A stretch of DNA of 53,269 bases from JAUMBM01 sp964645715 (GCA_964645715.1 CAZYAO010000026.1:1-53269), one strand, 5' to 3'; counted from the stretch's first letter, positions 1 to 8,583 are shown. A program made the numbers and translations. The notes: generated by a model from the letters alone, not told the origin.

Positions 1-1565
1 CCTGGGAAGAATACGTTGCGGAAGGTCATGCGCTCAACGTTCAGGCCCGCCGTGAAGGTATGCTTACCGGCATAGTAGGAAAAGTTATTCTGGAACTGGA
101 ATGTATTGTAGGACAACTGGTTGCTGGGTGTGAAAGGCTCAAAGCCCGCCGTCATGTAGTTCTGACCGTTGCGCTGAATTTCAATCAGCGGGAAGAATTC
201 ACCACGAGAGCCGCGGTCTTCGTTCTGGTAAGTGTAACCAACAATCAGGTTATTAGACATTTTGCTACCAATCACTGCGTTCCACTCACCGATGATAGAG
301 CGAATATTTTCGTTCTGGATGTAGTTGGAGTTTTGGAAGCTAAGTGCATTGGCACCAGTACGGTTGCCAAAACCCAACGAAGTACTTGTGCTTACCGGTA
401 CGTCGCGTGACGAATTCAGCATCGTATAACGAAGGTTGACCTTGTGATTTTTGTTGATGTTGAAATCGAGGCGGGCAGAAAGCTTTTCACCCGTAGTCTC
501 CAGATCGTAGCCTTCGTAAGGGCCTGTCTCATAGCCGAGCTTATCGCGCAGGTAGTTGCTGAAAGCATCGAGATCAGCTGCAGGAACGCTGGTAATGTTA
601 CCGCTGGGTGTTTCACCGCGGTTAGCGACACGCAGGAAAGGTGATGCCTGATCATCTAGCTCACCGCTCACAAAGAAGAAAACTTTGTTTTTCACGATAG
701 GGCCACCAAGGCGGAAACCATACTGCGTGTTGGTGAAAGGAGCTGAGGTTACTGCATTTTCGCGCGCCTCATTACCCAGCAGGTTCTCATTGCGCAGGAA
801 GTAGTAAGCGGAGCCAGAGAACTCGTTGTTACCACTGCGCGTAACGGCATTGATACCAGCACCTACGAAACCCGCCTGACGAACATCGTAAGGAGCGATG
901 TTAACCTGGATTTGTTCGATGGCATCAAGGCTGATCGGAGAAACACCGGTACGAGCACCGGGCTGGCCTGCCAGACCGAAGCTGTTGTTGAAGATAGAAC
1001 CGTCGAGCGTGATGTTGTTCAAACGGTTGTCCTGACCACCGAAAGAAGTACCGTTAGACTGCGGGGTAAGACGCGTGAAGTCGTTGATGGAGCGACTCAA
1101 TGTCGGAAACGCGCGAAGCGTCTCAGAGCTTACGTTCGTACCTGCACCTGTACGGTTACCGCTAAACAGGTCGTTGCGGTTGGCCGTTACTTCTACGCCG
1201 GCAATCTCCACAGCGGAGGCACTCATCGCGAAGTTGAGCGTCGCCGCTGTACCCAGGCTCAGATAGACGTTTTCGAGCGTCTGGTCTTCATAACCTGTGT
1301 AAGAAACTACGATGCGGTACGGACCACCTACGCGCATACCAGGTATGCGATAACGGCCGTCAACATCGGTAGCATTACCATAGACCGAACCCGAAGGCAG
1401 GTGTGTGGCAATGACGTTTGCACCGATGAGCGCTTCTTTGGTAGAAGCATCAGTGATTTGCCCTGCCATTGCAGAGGAGGTAACACCCTGAGCGAGCATG
1501 AGGCCCGGGAGCAGTACCAGCGCAACGGCTAAGCCGAAAGCTTGAACGTGTTTGAAAATTTTCAT
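1..1565 (-). CDS. Oar-like TonB-dependent receptor, N-terminal part (runs off the window)
   Basis: An open frame of 521 codons runs leftward from the ATG at 1565 to the window edge without a stop. It begins with a signal peptide (about residues 1-26, ending LMLAQ). A carboxypeptidase-regulatory-like beta-sandwich follows (about 30-115, with ALIGANV and DGRYRIPGM), then a TonB plug (about 125-240, with NRLNNITLDGS near 180), then the start of the barrel (YGFRLGGPIVKNKVFFF). This order is that of the Oar/OmpA-like TonB-dependent receptors of Bacteroidota, which are usually 1000 residues or more, so roughly half is present. The role would be outer-membrane uptake or adhesion; the substrate cannot be read from the sequence. 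A TACCTTTG -7 box lies 45 bases upstream. The gene stands alone and is divergent from the lamin-tail gene. Confidence 0.9.
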   Translation of the reverse strand, partial: MKIFKHVQAFGLAVALVLLPGLMLAQGVTSSAMAGQITDASTKEALIGANVIATHLPSGSVYGNATDVDGRYRIPGMRVGGPYRIVVSYTGYEDQTLENVYLSLGTAATLNFAMSASAVEIAGVEVTANRNDLFSGNRTGAGTNVSSETLRAFPTLSRSINDFTRLTPQSNGTSFGGQDNRLNNITLDGSIFNNSFGLAGQPGARTGVSPISLDAIEQIQVNIAPYDVRQAGFVGAGINAVTRSGNNEFSGSAYYFLRNENLLGNEARENAVTSAPFTNTQYGFRLGGPIVKNKVFFFVSGELDDQASPFLRVANRGETPSGNITSVPAADLDAFSNYLRDKLGYETGPYEGYDLETTGEKLSARLDFNINKNHKVNLRYTMLNSSRDVPVSTSTSLGFGNRTGANALSFQNSNYIQNENIRSIIGEWNAVIGSKMSNNLIVGYTYQNEDRGSRGEFFPLIEIQRNGQNYMTAGFEPFTPSNQLSYNTFQFQNNFSYYAGKHTFTAGLNVERMTFRNVFFP

Positions 1566-1905
1566 AGAACTAGCCTACATTTTTTTAAGAAATAATGGCT
1601 TTTCGCTGACAAAGGTAAGGGGACATTATTAAGGGAATGTTAATTTTTGACCATTATTTTTTATAAAGTGCTGTCAATTCAGGCGGTAGATTTGTCTGAT
1701 GTTAGGCTTGTGGTTGATTAGTGGCATGATTAATTGAATGTTAATCAATTTAAAGAATAATATTTTGAATGCTGGTGTTTTCTTATTTTCAGCTGGTAGC
1801 TTTTCAAATTTGTTTTCAGCTGCTGCTGAGGAGAGATTAGTACTTCCCTTTTGTTCGTATTTTTTTGTAATATTGTATCATCATTTTGTTCATCAATTCT
1901 GAAGC
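1566..1905. other. Divergent intergenic region, 340 bp
   Basis: This AT-rich stretch separates the receptor (minus) from the lamin-tail protein gene (plus). I see one convincing promoter element, for the minus-strand gene at 1610-1617. No convincing promoter for the plus-strand gene, no open frame and no strong hairpin stand out. Confidence 0.6.
1610..1617 (-). promoter_or_regulatory. Bacteroidota -7 box of the receptor gene
   Basis: The minus strand reads TACCTTTG, an exact match to the Bacteroidota sigma-A -7 consensus TAnnTTTG. It lies 45 bases before the ATG at 1565. No clear TTG/TTTG -33 element is found about 20 bases upstream, so the call rests on the -7 box alone. Confidence 0.5.
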
Positions 1906-3360
1906 ATGAGAGCGATTGTTACCATTTTATTGCTTGCCCTGTCGACGACCATGGTGCTGGCGCAGTCGGCCGTTGGCAATGTAGTAATCTCCGAGATTAT
2001 GTATAATCCCCCTGAAGCGGGTGCGGACAGCCTGGAGTTCATAGAGTTGTACAACCGGGGCAGCCAGCCTGTTAACCTGCAGGGCTGTACTTTTGCAGCA
2101 GGCGTTGTCTTTACTTTTCAAAGTGCGCACATATTACAGCCGGGGCAGTATGTGGTGGTCGGGATTGACTCGGCAGCCATGCTGCGCAATTTTGGTGTTG
2201 CATCCTACCGCTTTAGCTCAGGCGCACTCAGCAACAGCGGTGAGCGTATAGAGCTCAGGGACGGACAGGGCAATATCGTTGATTCACTTCGCTACAGCAA
2301 TGCTGCACCCTGGCCTACACCTGCCAACGGTCTTGGCAGTAGTCTGGTGCTTTGTGATGCAGCAGCAGACAATGCATTGCCGGGTAGTTGGGCTTCTTCT
2401 ACAACTTCGGCAGGTTTCAGCATCAACGGGCTGCCTATATTTGCCAGTCCCGGAGCTGCCAACAATTGTTCAACAGGGCCCCCCCCCTCCTACCCTGTCT
2501 ATCCCATTGGGCAGATAAGTACGGTTAATGCTCAGGGTGTTGCCGATTCTGTGGGTACCCGCTGTCAACTGGAGGGTATTGTTTATGGTAATAACCTGCG
2601 GCCTGGTGGACTGCAGTTTACACTCATCGATGAGACCAATTATGGTATTGCTGTATTTTTCAACAGCGGCGATTTCGGTTATACGGTCGCAGAGGGTGAC
2701 CGCGTAATTGGTCGTGGGGTGATTTCTCAGTACAATGGCCTGCTGCAGTTTAACCTGGATACGCTGTGGAGGGTTTCTTCCGGCAATTCATTGCTTCAGG
2801 CGGCAGTGGTCACGGGACTGAGCGAGCAGACAGAGTCGCGACTGGTAAGGTTGCTCAATGTACAGCTCGTTGATCCCGCTCAATGGACGCCGTCGGCCAG
2901 CGGTTTTAATGTGGATGTTGCTGATATCAACAGCAATGTGTACACGCTTCGCATCGATAATGATATTGATCTTTTTATGGCGCCGGCTCCTGTGGGTCGT
3001 TTTAATGTCACGGGGCTGGGAGGGCAGTTTGATTCCTCTGCTCCCTTTACAGACGGATATCAGTTGTTGCCTCGCTATGCCGCTGATATTGTACCGACAG
3101 GCGTGAGCAATGAGCAGGAGCCCTTTTGGGCTGCATCACTGAAGCTTTATCCCAACCCGACTGCCGCTGTGATGTTTATTGAACTGCCGGTGGTATGCGA
3201 CCGGCTTGTTGTGACTGACGGGCTGGGTCGTATGCTCATGGAGCGCAATCCATCGGCTTCTTCTTTTGAATTGTCGCTTACCCAATTGCCTGCGGGCAGC
3301 TACTACCTGCGCCTGCACAGCAGCGCGGGTATTGTGGTGAGAATGATTAATAAGCAATAA
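1906..3360 (+). CDS. Secreted lamin-tail domain protein with OB-fold region and T9SS type A sorting domain
   Basis: The 484-residue product has a signal peptide (about 1-20, ending MVLAQ). A lamin-tail domain follows (about 22-165, with VVISEIMYNP, EFIELYN and LSNSGERIEL). The middle (about 200-395) reads as one or two OB-fold-like beta domains of the kind fused to extracellular nucleases (QLEGIVYGNN, LIDETNYGIAVFF, GDRVIGRGVISQYNG). The last 75 residues are a T9SS type A sorting domain (LKLYPNPTAAVMFIE near 408, then LPAGSYYLRL). The protein should cross the outer membrane through the type IX system and be anchored or released. Lamin-tail and OB modules suggest a role at extracellular nucleic acid, but no nuclease catalytic domain is present, so the activity is unknown. 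Confidence 0.85.
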   Translation: MRAIVTILLLALSTTMVLAQSAVGNVVISEIMYNPPEAGADSLEFIELYNRGSQPVNLQGCTFAAGVVFTFQSAHILQPGQYVVVGIDSAAMLRNFGVASYRFSSGALSNSGERIELRDGQGNIVDSLRYSNAAPWPTPANGLGSSLVLCDAAADNALPGSWASSTTSAGFSINGLPIFASPGAANNCSTGPPPSYPVYPIGQISTVNAQGVADSVGTRCQLEGIVYGNNLRPGGLQFTLIDETNYGIAVFFNSGDFGYTVAEGDRVIGRGVISQYNGLLQFNLDTLWRVSSGNSLLQAAVVTGLSEQTESRLVRLLNVQLVDPAQWTPSASGFNVDVADINSNVYTLRIDNDIDLFMAPAPVGRFNVTGLGGQFDSSAPFTDGYQLLPRYAADIVPTGVSNEQEPFWAASLKLYPNPTAAVMFIELPVVCDRLVVTDGLGRMLMERNPSASSFELSLTQLPAGSYYLRLHSSAGIVVRMINKQ

Positions 3361-3368
3361 TTTGCCCG

Positions 3369-3406
3369 GTACGGCCTGTTATGCCCTGCGGTATAGCAGG
3401 CCGTAC
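3369..3406 (+). terminator. Hairpin after the lamin-tail gene
   Basis: GTACGGCCTG (3369-3378) pairs perfectly with CAGGCCGTAC (3397-3406), and the stem extends inward by several pairs with one mismatch. It starts 8 bases after the stop codon at 3360. There is no long T-run, which is common in Bacteroidota; a terminator role is inferred from strength and position. Confidence 0.6.
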
Positions 3407-3420
3407 ACACAATTTTGTGT

Positions 3421-4248
3421 ATGCATACAGGAGGGGATGTCCGCATAGGGATTAGTCTGTCGGGCGGAGGAGCCAGAGGCGCTGCGCACATTGGCGTGCT
3501 GCAGGCATTGCTGGAGGAGGGGCTGGGGCCTTCGCTGGTTGCCGGGACGAGCGCCGGGGCCATCATCGGCAGCTTGTATGCTGCCGGCCTGCAGCCGCAG
3601 CAGATGCTGGATTTTATTCAGGAAAGCAAGATGATCAAACTGCTTTCTTTCAAACCGCTCACAGCCGTATTGGGCGAGCTGACTTACCTGAAAGAGCGAC
3701 TGGCCGACGTAATCCCACACGATCAGTTTGAAGCCTTGCAGTTGCCGCTTTTTGTGGCCATCTCCAACTTGAATACGGGTAAAGTGGAAATCAGGAGCAG
3801 CGGGGAGTTATACAGTGTAATTGCTGCTTCCTCTTCCATACCGCTGGTATTCAGTCCTGTAAAGATAGACGGCCATCAGTACGTAGACGGAGGTCTGCTG
3901 TGCAACCTGCCTGTAAAGCCGTTGGTCAATCGATGCGATTTCATTCTGGGTGTCAATGTAATGCCTGCGGTTGAGGTAGACGGGCGATCCATTCAGCATG
4001 TGTTTAGTATTGCTACCCGCTGTTTCGACCTGTCCATCCAGGCCAATACCCTGCCTCATCTCCCATTCTGCAATCTGTTGCTGGAACCCAAAAAGGTTAG
4101 TAAGTACCACATTTTTCAGTTTGCCAGCTACAAAGAGATTTATGAAATCGGGTACGACGAAGCTAAGACTAATATGCCGGTCATTAAGGACTGGGTGGCA
4201 TTGAAGGCACACGCACTTTCACTTAAGCCGCAACTGCCCGATGGCTGA
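3421..4248 (+). CDS. Patatin-like phospholipase family protein
   Basis: The product is 275 residues. It carries the three patatin signatures: the glycine-rich oxyanion hole GGGARG (about 15-20), the nucleophile elbow GTSAG with Ser44, and the DGG motif with the catalytic aspartate Asp156 (YVDGGLLCNLP). These predict a Ser-Asp dyad hydrolase acting on acyl lipids, like RssA/YchK-type cytoplasmic patatins. No signal peptide is visible. I start at ATG 3421; the frame also offers a TTG two codons earlier at 3415. The gene follows a strong hairpin and ends 41 bases before a convergent gene, so it is probably transcribed alone. Confidence 0.9.
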   Translation: MHTGGDVRIGISLSGGGARGAAHIGVLQALLEEGLGPSLVAGTSAGAIIGSLYAAGLQPQQMLDFIQESKMIKLLSFKPLTAVLGELTYLKERLADVIPHDQFEALQLPLFVAISNLNTGKVEIRSSGELYSVIAASSSIPLVFSPVKIDGHQYVDGGLLCNLPVKPLVNRCDFILGVNVMPAVEVDGRSIQHVFSIATRCFDLSIQANTLPHLPFCNLLLEPKKVSKYHIFQFASYKEIYEIGYDEAKTNMPVIKDWVALKAHALSLKPQLPDG

Positions 4249-4289
4249 GTAAGTGGCTGCGGCAGCATTTTTGCCCCAAACAACCTGCC

Positions 4290-5126
4290 TTATGGCTCAT
4301 AAAAAAGCATAAAGCGTCGAAGCAGCAGCCATATTTTAATGTTGAGTGAGGGGCTGGCATGGAAAAAATGCTGGTTGATGAGCAACCAATCCTTTTCCCT
4401 GTCTACCTGCCGTAGCTGTTCGTACATGACCTGCTGCGGAGCCTGTAACTGGTTTTTCCAATAAATGCCCCTCTCTGTGAAGGCGAGGCCTTCTTTCAGC
4501 GATCCAAAGAGCGAGAGGTCGATGATTAGCCAGATGCGTTCAGTTTTTTCCGGGAAAAGAAAGTACTGACTGGCATTTTTGAGTTTTTCCAAGGGCATGG
4601 AGATAAACTCCGTAAAGAAAGGCACGGGTTCTTCTTGCAGCTGCAGGTAATCCAGTATGGGTTCCCGGCAGTTATTGGGTGAAAGAATGCAAGATTGATG
4701 TTTGAGCAGGCTGGTAGTCACGGGTGCCGGCAGCCAATCCTGGCCGTGCGCAATGAGGAAGTGCTCAGTCAGATCCCAGGCCAGCCTGTGCCATGCCTGC
4801 AGCCATTGTTGCTGACCTGCAGGGGTATCGGGAACTGATTTCTCGGCAAACTGTCCCAAGCGGCGGTGTATCAGGTCACGGAAGCCCGTTTCGTACAGTT
4901 TTTCCTGCCAGATTTCCTTGTCAGCGATGCCCAGCTGGTGTTCCATAATGTCCCTGAGCAGGCTTGTCCAGCGCTTGTTGAGCTGCGGAAGCAAAGCTGA
5001 CTGGAAATCAAACACGTCCTGCCACCTATCCTCCCGGACAGTAGCCAACGGCTGCTCCAGGCCACAGTTCCAGCAGAACTTGGCCTGGGCGGGTAGCTCG
5101 ACTTTGCATTGAAGGCATGTTTTCAC
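4290..5126 (-). CDS. Zinc-ribbon protein of unknown function
   Basis: The 278-residue product opens with a zinc ribbon: Cys4, Cys7, Cys18 and Cys21 (CLQC then CWNC). The rest has no family I recognise with confidence. The middle is mostly helical and rich in tryptophan and glutamine. Around residues 205-235 the stretch LIIDLSLFGSLKEGLAFTER followed by GIYWKN resembles the beta-strands of bacterial PH-like domains that often follow a zinc ribbon. No signal peptide or membrane segment is seen, so it is likely cytoplasmic. It is convergent with the patatin gene and divergent from alanine dehydrogenase. The function is not known. Confidence 0.75.
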   Translation of the reverse strand: MKTCLQCKVELPAQAKFCWNCGLEQPLATVREDRWQDVFDFQSALLPQLNKRWTSLLRDIMEHQLGIADKEIWQEKLYETGFRDLIHRRLGQFAEKSVPDTPAGQQQWLQAWHRLAWDLTEHFLIAHGQDWLPAPVTTSLLKHQSCILSPNNCREPILDYLQLQEEPVPFFTEFISMPLEKLKNASQYFLFPEKTERIWLIIDLSLFGSLKEGLAFTERGIYWKNQLQAPQQVMYEQLRQVDREKDWLLINQHFFHASPSLNIKIWLLLRRFMLFYEP

Positions 5127-5182
5127 AATGCGAATATGTGATATTTTTTGGACATTAACCCTATCTCATAGCTTCAGATGAT

Positions 5183-5190
5183 TATCTTTG
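5183..5190 (+). promoter_or_regulatory. Bacteroidota -7 box upstream of ald
   Basis: TATCTTTG matches the TAnnTTTG consensus exactly and lies 41 bases before the ATG at 5232. It sits inside the longer open frame that begins at 5178, which argues that the upstream ATG is not the real start. A good -33 element is not evident. Confidence 0.5.
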
Positions 5191-5231
5191 CCAAGTTTTT
5201 TAACATTAGGCCTAACCAAAAAACTACAGAC

Positions 5232-6344
5232 ATGATTGTAGGTTGTCCAAAGGAAATTAAAAACAATGAGAATCGCGTTGCGTTGACGCCGGCAGGCACC
5301 ATCGAGCTTCGCAAGCGCGGTCATTCAGTGTACGTTCAAACGGGTGCAGGTCTCAACAGTGGCTTCACAGATCAGGCGTACGAAGCTGCCGGGGCAGTTA
5401 TTTTGCCAACCATCGAGGATGTGTACGCCAAATCGGAGATGATTATTAAGGTCAAAGAGCCTATTGCATCTGAATACAAATTGGTTCGTCCGGATCAACT
5501 TGTTTTTACTTACTTCCATTTTGCTTCTTCACAGGAGCTCACGCTGGCAATGATGGAAAGCGGAGCAGTCTGTCTGGCGTATGAGACAGTTGAAATGGCA
5601 GATCGCTCATTGCCCTTGCTGGTTCCAATGAGTGAAGTGGCGGGTCGTATGGCTATACAGGAAGGTGCAAAATATCTTGAAAAGCCAATGCAGGGTCGTG
5701 GTATCCTGCTGGGAGGGGTACCAGGGGTGTCTCCTGCCAAAGTGTTGGTATTGGGTGGCGGTATCGTTGGTACGCAGGCAGCCAAGATGGCTGCTGGTCT
5801 GGGAGCACATGTGATTATTATGGATGTGAGCCTCAATCGTCTTCGCTACCTGTCGGATGTAATGCCGGCCAATGTGACGACTTTGTACTCCAATGAGTAT
5901 AACATTCGCCAACATATTAAAGATGCTGATCTCATTGTGGGTGCTGTACTGATTCCGGGTGCTAAGGCGCCTAAGCTGATTACCAGAGATATGCTGGCGG
6001 AGATGAATCAGGGAACAGTACTGGTGGATGTCGCTGTTGACCAAGGAGGCTGTATAGAAACTTGTACGCCTACAACGCATGAGAATCCAACCTATATCAT
6101 CGATGGTATTGTACACTACTGTGTGGCCAATATGCCAGGTGCTGTACCTTATACATCTACGATTGCGCTCACCAATGCTACGCTGCCATATGCACTTCAG
6201 CTGGCTGATCATGGTTGGAAAAAGGCGTGCAATGCCAACGAACCACTGTGCAAAGGACTCAATGTCATTAACGGGAAAGTGGTATATCAAGGTGTGGCAG
6301 ATGCTTTCAACCTGCCGATGCACGACGTATTTGAAATGCTATAA
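5232..6344 (+). CDS. ald: Alanine dehydrogenase
   Basis: The enzyme converts L-alanine, water and NAD+ to pyruvate, ammonium and NADH. From ATG 5232 the product is 370 residues, the usual size of the family, and it begins MIVGCPKEIKNNENRVAL as Ald proteins do. The substrate-binding lysine lies in KVKEP (about 73-77) and the catalytic histidine is His96 in YFHFA. The Rossmann motif VLVLGGGIVGTQAAKMAAG lies near 168-186. A frame extending to an ATG at 5178 would add 18 residues not typical of the family and would cover the -7 box at 5183, so I reject it. The gene ends just before a strong terminator and appears monocistronic. Confidence 0.95.
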   Translation: MIVGCPKEIKNNENRVALTPAGTIELRKRGHSVYVQTGAGLNSGFTDQAYEAAGAVILPTIEDVYAKSEMIIKVKEPIASEYKLVRPDQLVFTYFHFASSQELTLAMMESGAVCLAYETVEMADRSLPLLVPMSEVAGRMAIQEGAKYLEKPMQGRGILLGGVPGVSPAKVLVLGGGIVGTQAAKMAAGLGAHVIIMDVSLNRLRYLSDVMPANVTTLYSNEYNIRQHIKDADLIVGAVLIPGAKAPKLITRDMLAEMNQGTVLVDVAVDQGGCIETCTPTTHENPTYIIDGIVHYCVANMPGAVPYTSTIALTNATLPYALQLADHGWKKACNANEPLCKGLNVINGKVVYQGVADAFNLPMHDVFEML

Positions 6345-6364
6345 TTGGTAATTATATATCACTA

Positions 6365-6407
6365 AGCACATACAGCATGCCATGTCATGTTGTATGTGCT
6401 TAATTTT
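6365..6407 (+). terminator. Terminator of ald
   Basis: AGCACATACAGCATG (6365-6379) pairs with CATGTTGTATGTGCT (6386-6400) to form a 15-bp stem with one G-T wobble and a 6-base loop. A short T-run follows at 6404-6408. It lies 20 bases after the ald stop codon. Confidence 0.85.
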
Positions 6408-6415
6408 TGGGCCTT

Positions 6416-6697
6416 ATGCGAATCATCGGATACTTGGAGCACGCTTATCTGAAGATAACGGTTTTTCAAATGGACAACCGCATTTCAGTAAAGTTTGAAA
6501 ATGATTTTGCGGAGCAAACTTTTAAGTTGCGTATACAGGAGGGGCTTTCCGGCTTATCTGATGTCAATGCGTTCGTCGACAAGGAGTTTATTGTGCAGGT
6601 AGAAGCTAGGTTTGCACAGATGCGACAGCAATTGGCCGTCGCGTTTACGCAAAAACTGCCTCCGCCGGATGATGACATCTTTGAAACCATTCTTTAG
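6416..6697 (+). CDS. Small conserved protein of unknown function
   Basis: From ATG 6416 the product has 93 residues beginning MRIIGYLEHAYLKITVF. The core, with KITVFQMDNRISVKFEN and EQTFKLR, reads as beta-strands followed by an acidic helical C-terminus. I associate this pattern with short uncharacterised Bacteroidota proteins but cannot name a family. Other possible starts are TTG 6407, which overlaps the terminator T-run, and ATG 6470, which would remove the conserved-looking LKITVF strand. There is no signal peptide or membrane segment. It is followed 46 bases later by another small gene on the same strand. Confidence 0.65.
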   Translation: MRIIGYLEHAYLKITVFQMDNRISVKFENDFAEQTFKLRIQEGLSGLSDVNAFVDKEFIVQVEARFAQMRQQLAVAFTQKLPPPDDDIFETIL

Positions 6698-6743
6698 TGA
6701 GAACCTTTTGTGGGGGCAATTGTTGCTGAACTAAACACTCTTT

Positions 6744-6926
6744 ATGTTCGGCTTATTTAAAAAGGATCCTCTAAAAGAATTGGAGAAGGCGTACGCTCGT
6801 ATCATGGAAGAAGCGATGCACATCCAGCGCAGTGGTGACCTCAAAGCTTACGCGGCGAAAATCGATGAATCGGAAGAGATACTCCGTAAGATAGAAGAAA
6901 TAAGACAGCAGCGAGAGGGAAAGTAG
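6744..6926 (+). CDS. Small DUF6435/Lacal_2735-like protein
   Basis: The 60-residue product begins MFGLFKKDPLKELEKAYAR and is almost entirely charged helix (coiled-coil-like, with EEAMHIQRSGD and EEILRKIEEI). That opening and length match the small DUF6435/Lacal_2735-type proteins common in marine bacteria, whose function is unknown. The family call is from memory of the pattern. The gene lies between another small gene and ornithine aminotransferase, which has its own promoter candidate. Confidence 0.7.
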   Translation: MFGLFKKDPLKELEKAYARIMEEAMHIQRSGDLKAYAAKIDESEEILRKIEEIRQQREGK

Positions 6927-7006
6927 TGCCCACGGTCAAAAAATGGCCTGTTTTGTCTCTGCTGAAGGCCTGGCGTAACCTCGCTTTGCGCTGACCTGCG
7001 ATTGTG

Positions 7007-7038
7007 TTTGCGCAATCGCAAAGCTTGGTTTATCTTAG
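7007..7038 (+). promoter_or_regulatory. Candidate promoter of ornithine aminotransferase
   Basis: TTTG (7007-7010), a 20-base spacer and TATCTTAG (7031-7038, 7 of 8 to TAnnTTTG) fit the Bacteroidota -33/-7 layout. The first ATG of the enzyme follows at 7068. The promoter lies inside the longer frame that opens at 7002 and supports the downstream start. Confidence 0.5.
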
Positions 7039-7067
7039 CGCTTATTATCCTTAAATTGAAATGCCGT

Positions 7068-8357
7068 ATGATGGTCGACTCCCCCTCAACCAATAAAAGC
7101 GAGTTATTTATCGAACTGGAAAACCAGTACGGTGCACACAATTATCACCCGTTGCCTGTTGTGCTGTCAGAAGGTAAAGGTATATACGTATGGGATGTCG
7201 AGGGTAAGCAATATTTTGACTTTCTTTCGGCTTACTCTGCTGTAAATCAGGGGCATTCTCATCCACGTATTCTCGATGCCCTGATTCGGCAGTCAGGTCG
7301 GCTGGCGCTTACTTCCCGAGCTTTTTACAATGATCAGCTAGGCCCTTACGAGCGCTTCATAACGCGTATGTTTGGGTTCGATAAGGTGCTGCCGATGAAT
7401 ACAGGGGCTGAAGCGGTGGAAACGGCCATCAAGATTTGTCGCAAATGGGGATACCAGAAAAAGGGAATTCCCAATGGTGAGGCAAAAATTGTTGTCTGCG
7501 GTCAAAATTTTCATGGCAGAACAACCACTATCATTTCTTTTTCCAGCGACCCCGATGCGAAGGGGCATTTCGGCCCCTATACACCTGGATTTATTGCTGT
7601 GCCTTACAATGACAAAGAGGCACTGCTACAGGCATTGGATGATCAGCCTGAATTAATTGCTGGTTTTTTGATGGAGCCGATACAGGGTGAGGCGGGCGTA
7701 TATGTGCCGGATGATAATTTTATTCCTTTTGCGGCAGCCTTATGCCGCGAGCGCAATATTCTCTTCATAGCTGACGAAATTCAGACAGGAATTGGCCGTA
7801 CAGGTAGTTTGCTGAGGGTTTGTGGTGACTGCAGCTGTGAGGGGCTCTGCGAAAGGCAGCCCGCTACCTACACGCGTCCGGATATGTTAATTCTAGGTAA
7901 GGCACTTTCTGGTGGGCTGTACCCTGTGTCAGCAGTACTCACCGATAATCATATCATGGAGGTCATCGGGCCTGGTCAGCATGGCAGCACTTTTGGGGGC
8001 AATCCGCTGGCTTGCGCCATCGCTGTGGAAGCGCTACAGGTACTCATTGACGAGCGGCTGGTGCAAAATGCACGTGCTATGGGGCAGCTGTTTCGCAAAC
8101 GTATGCAGGCACTTGCGGATAGACGTCCTGATTTGATTGTCGCTGTCAGGGGGAGGGGCTTACTGAATGCAATGGTGATAAACGATAGCCCTCAAAGCAA
8201 AACAGCCTGGAATATTTGCCTGGCAATGGCAGACAAGGGCGTTCTGGCCAAACCTACGCACGGGAATATCATTCGTTTTGCACCGCCGTTGGTGATTGAT
8301 GAGGATGCTATGAATGAGGCCTGCCAGCGGATAGAGGATGTATTTATGGCGTACTGA
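7068..8357 (+). CDS. rocD: Ornithine aminotransferase
   Basis: This class-III PLP aminotransferase moves the delta-amino group of ornithine to 2-oxoglutarate, giving glutamate semialdehyde. From ATG 7068 it has 429 residues. Visible signatures are PMNTGAEAVETAIK, FHGRTTT, MEPIQGEAGV, FIADEIQTGIGRTG, the PLP-binding Lys278 in LILGKALSGG, and the GQHGSTFGGNPLA loop. Oddly, between GRTG and the PLP-lysine strand there is an insertion of about 20 residues with Cys252, Cys255, Cys257 and Cys261 (CGDCSCEGLC), where most family members have a short loop. The next codon (7071) is also ATG. A frame extending to 7002 would cover the promoter candidate and is rejected. Confidence 0.93.
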   Translation: MMVDSPSTNKSELFIELENQYGAHNYHPLPVVLSEGKGIYVWDVEGKQYFDFLSAYSAVNQGHSHPRILDALIRQSGRLALTSRAFYNDQLGPYERFITRMFGFDKVLPMNTGAEAVETAIKICRKWGYQKKGIPNGEAKIVVCGQNFHGRTTTIISFSSDPDAKGHFGPYTPGFIAVPYNDKEALLQALDDQPELIAGFLMEPIQGEAGVYVPDDNFIPFAAALCRERNILFIADEIQTGIGRTGSLLRVCGDCSCEGLCERQPATYTRPDMLILGKALSGGLYPVSAVLTDNHIMEVIGPGQHGSTFGGNPLACAIAVEALQVLIDERLVQNARAMGQLFRKRMQALADRRPDLIVAVRGRGLLNAMVINDSPQSKTAWNICLAMADKGVLAKPTHGNIIRFAPPLVIDEDAMNEACQRIEDVFMAY

Positions 8358-8583
8358 TTACTTGTGGCATATTTTACTAAGTGTGACCCTGTTTCACAGA
8401 ATAAGCACTTTGATAGTAGCAATTGTGCACAGTCGTTTCTACAGCCGCCGCTTTAGGGACTATGCTGCGTTCTCTTCCTGCAGTTGGTGCATGCTTTTGT
8501 AAAAATCTGTCCTCTTAGATATCAAAAAGCATATCTTTTTTCGTTTTGGTGATTACTGAACTTATTTCGAAAATTCTCTGCCA

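Noticed and set aside
912..1532. 206-codon open frame on the plus strand
   Set aside because: It is fully antisense to the Oar-like receptor, whose signal peptide and domains are clear.
5607..6323. 238-codon open frame on the minus strand
   Set aside because: It is antisense to alanine dehydrogenase and has a composition typical of a shadow frame.
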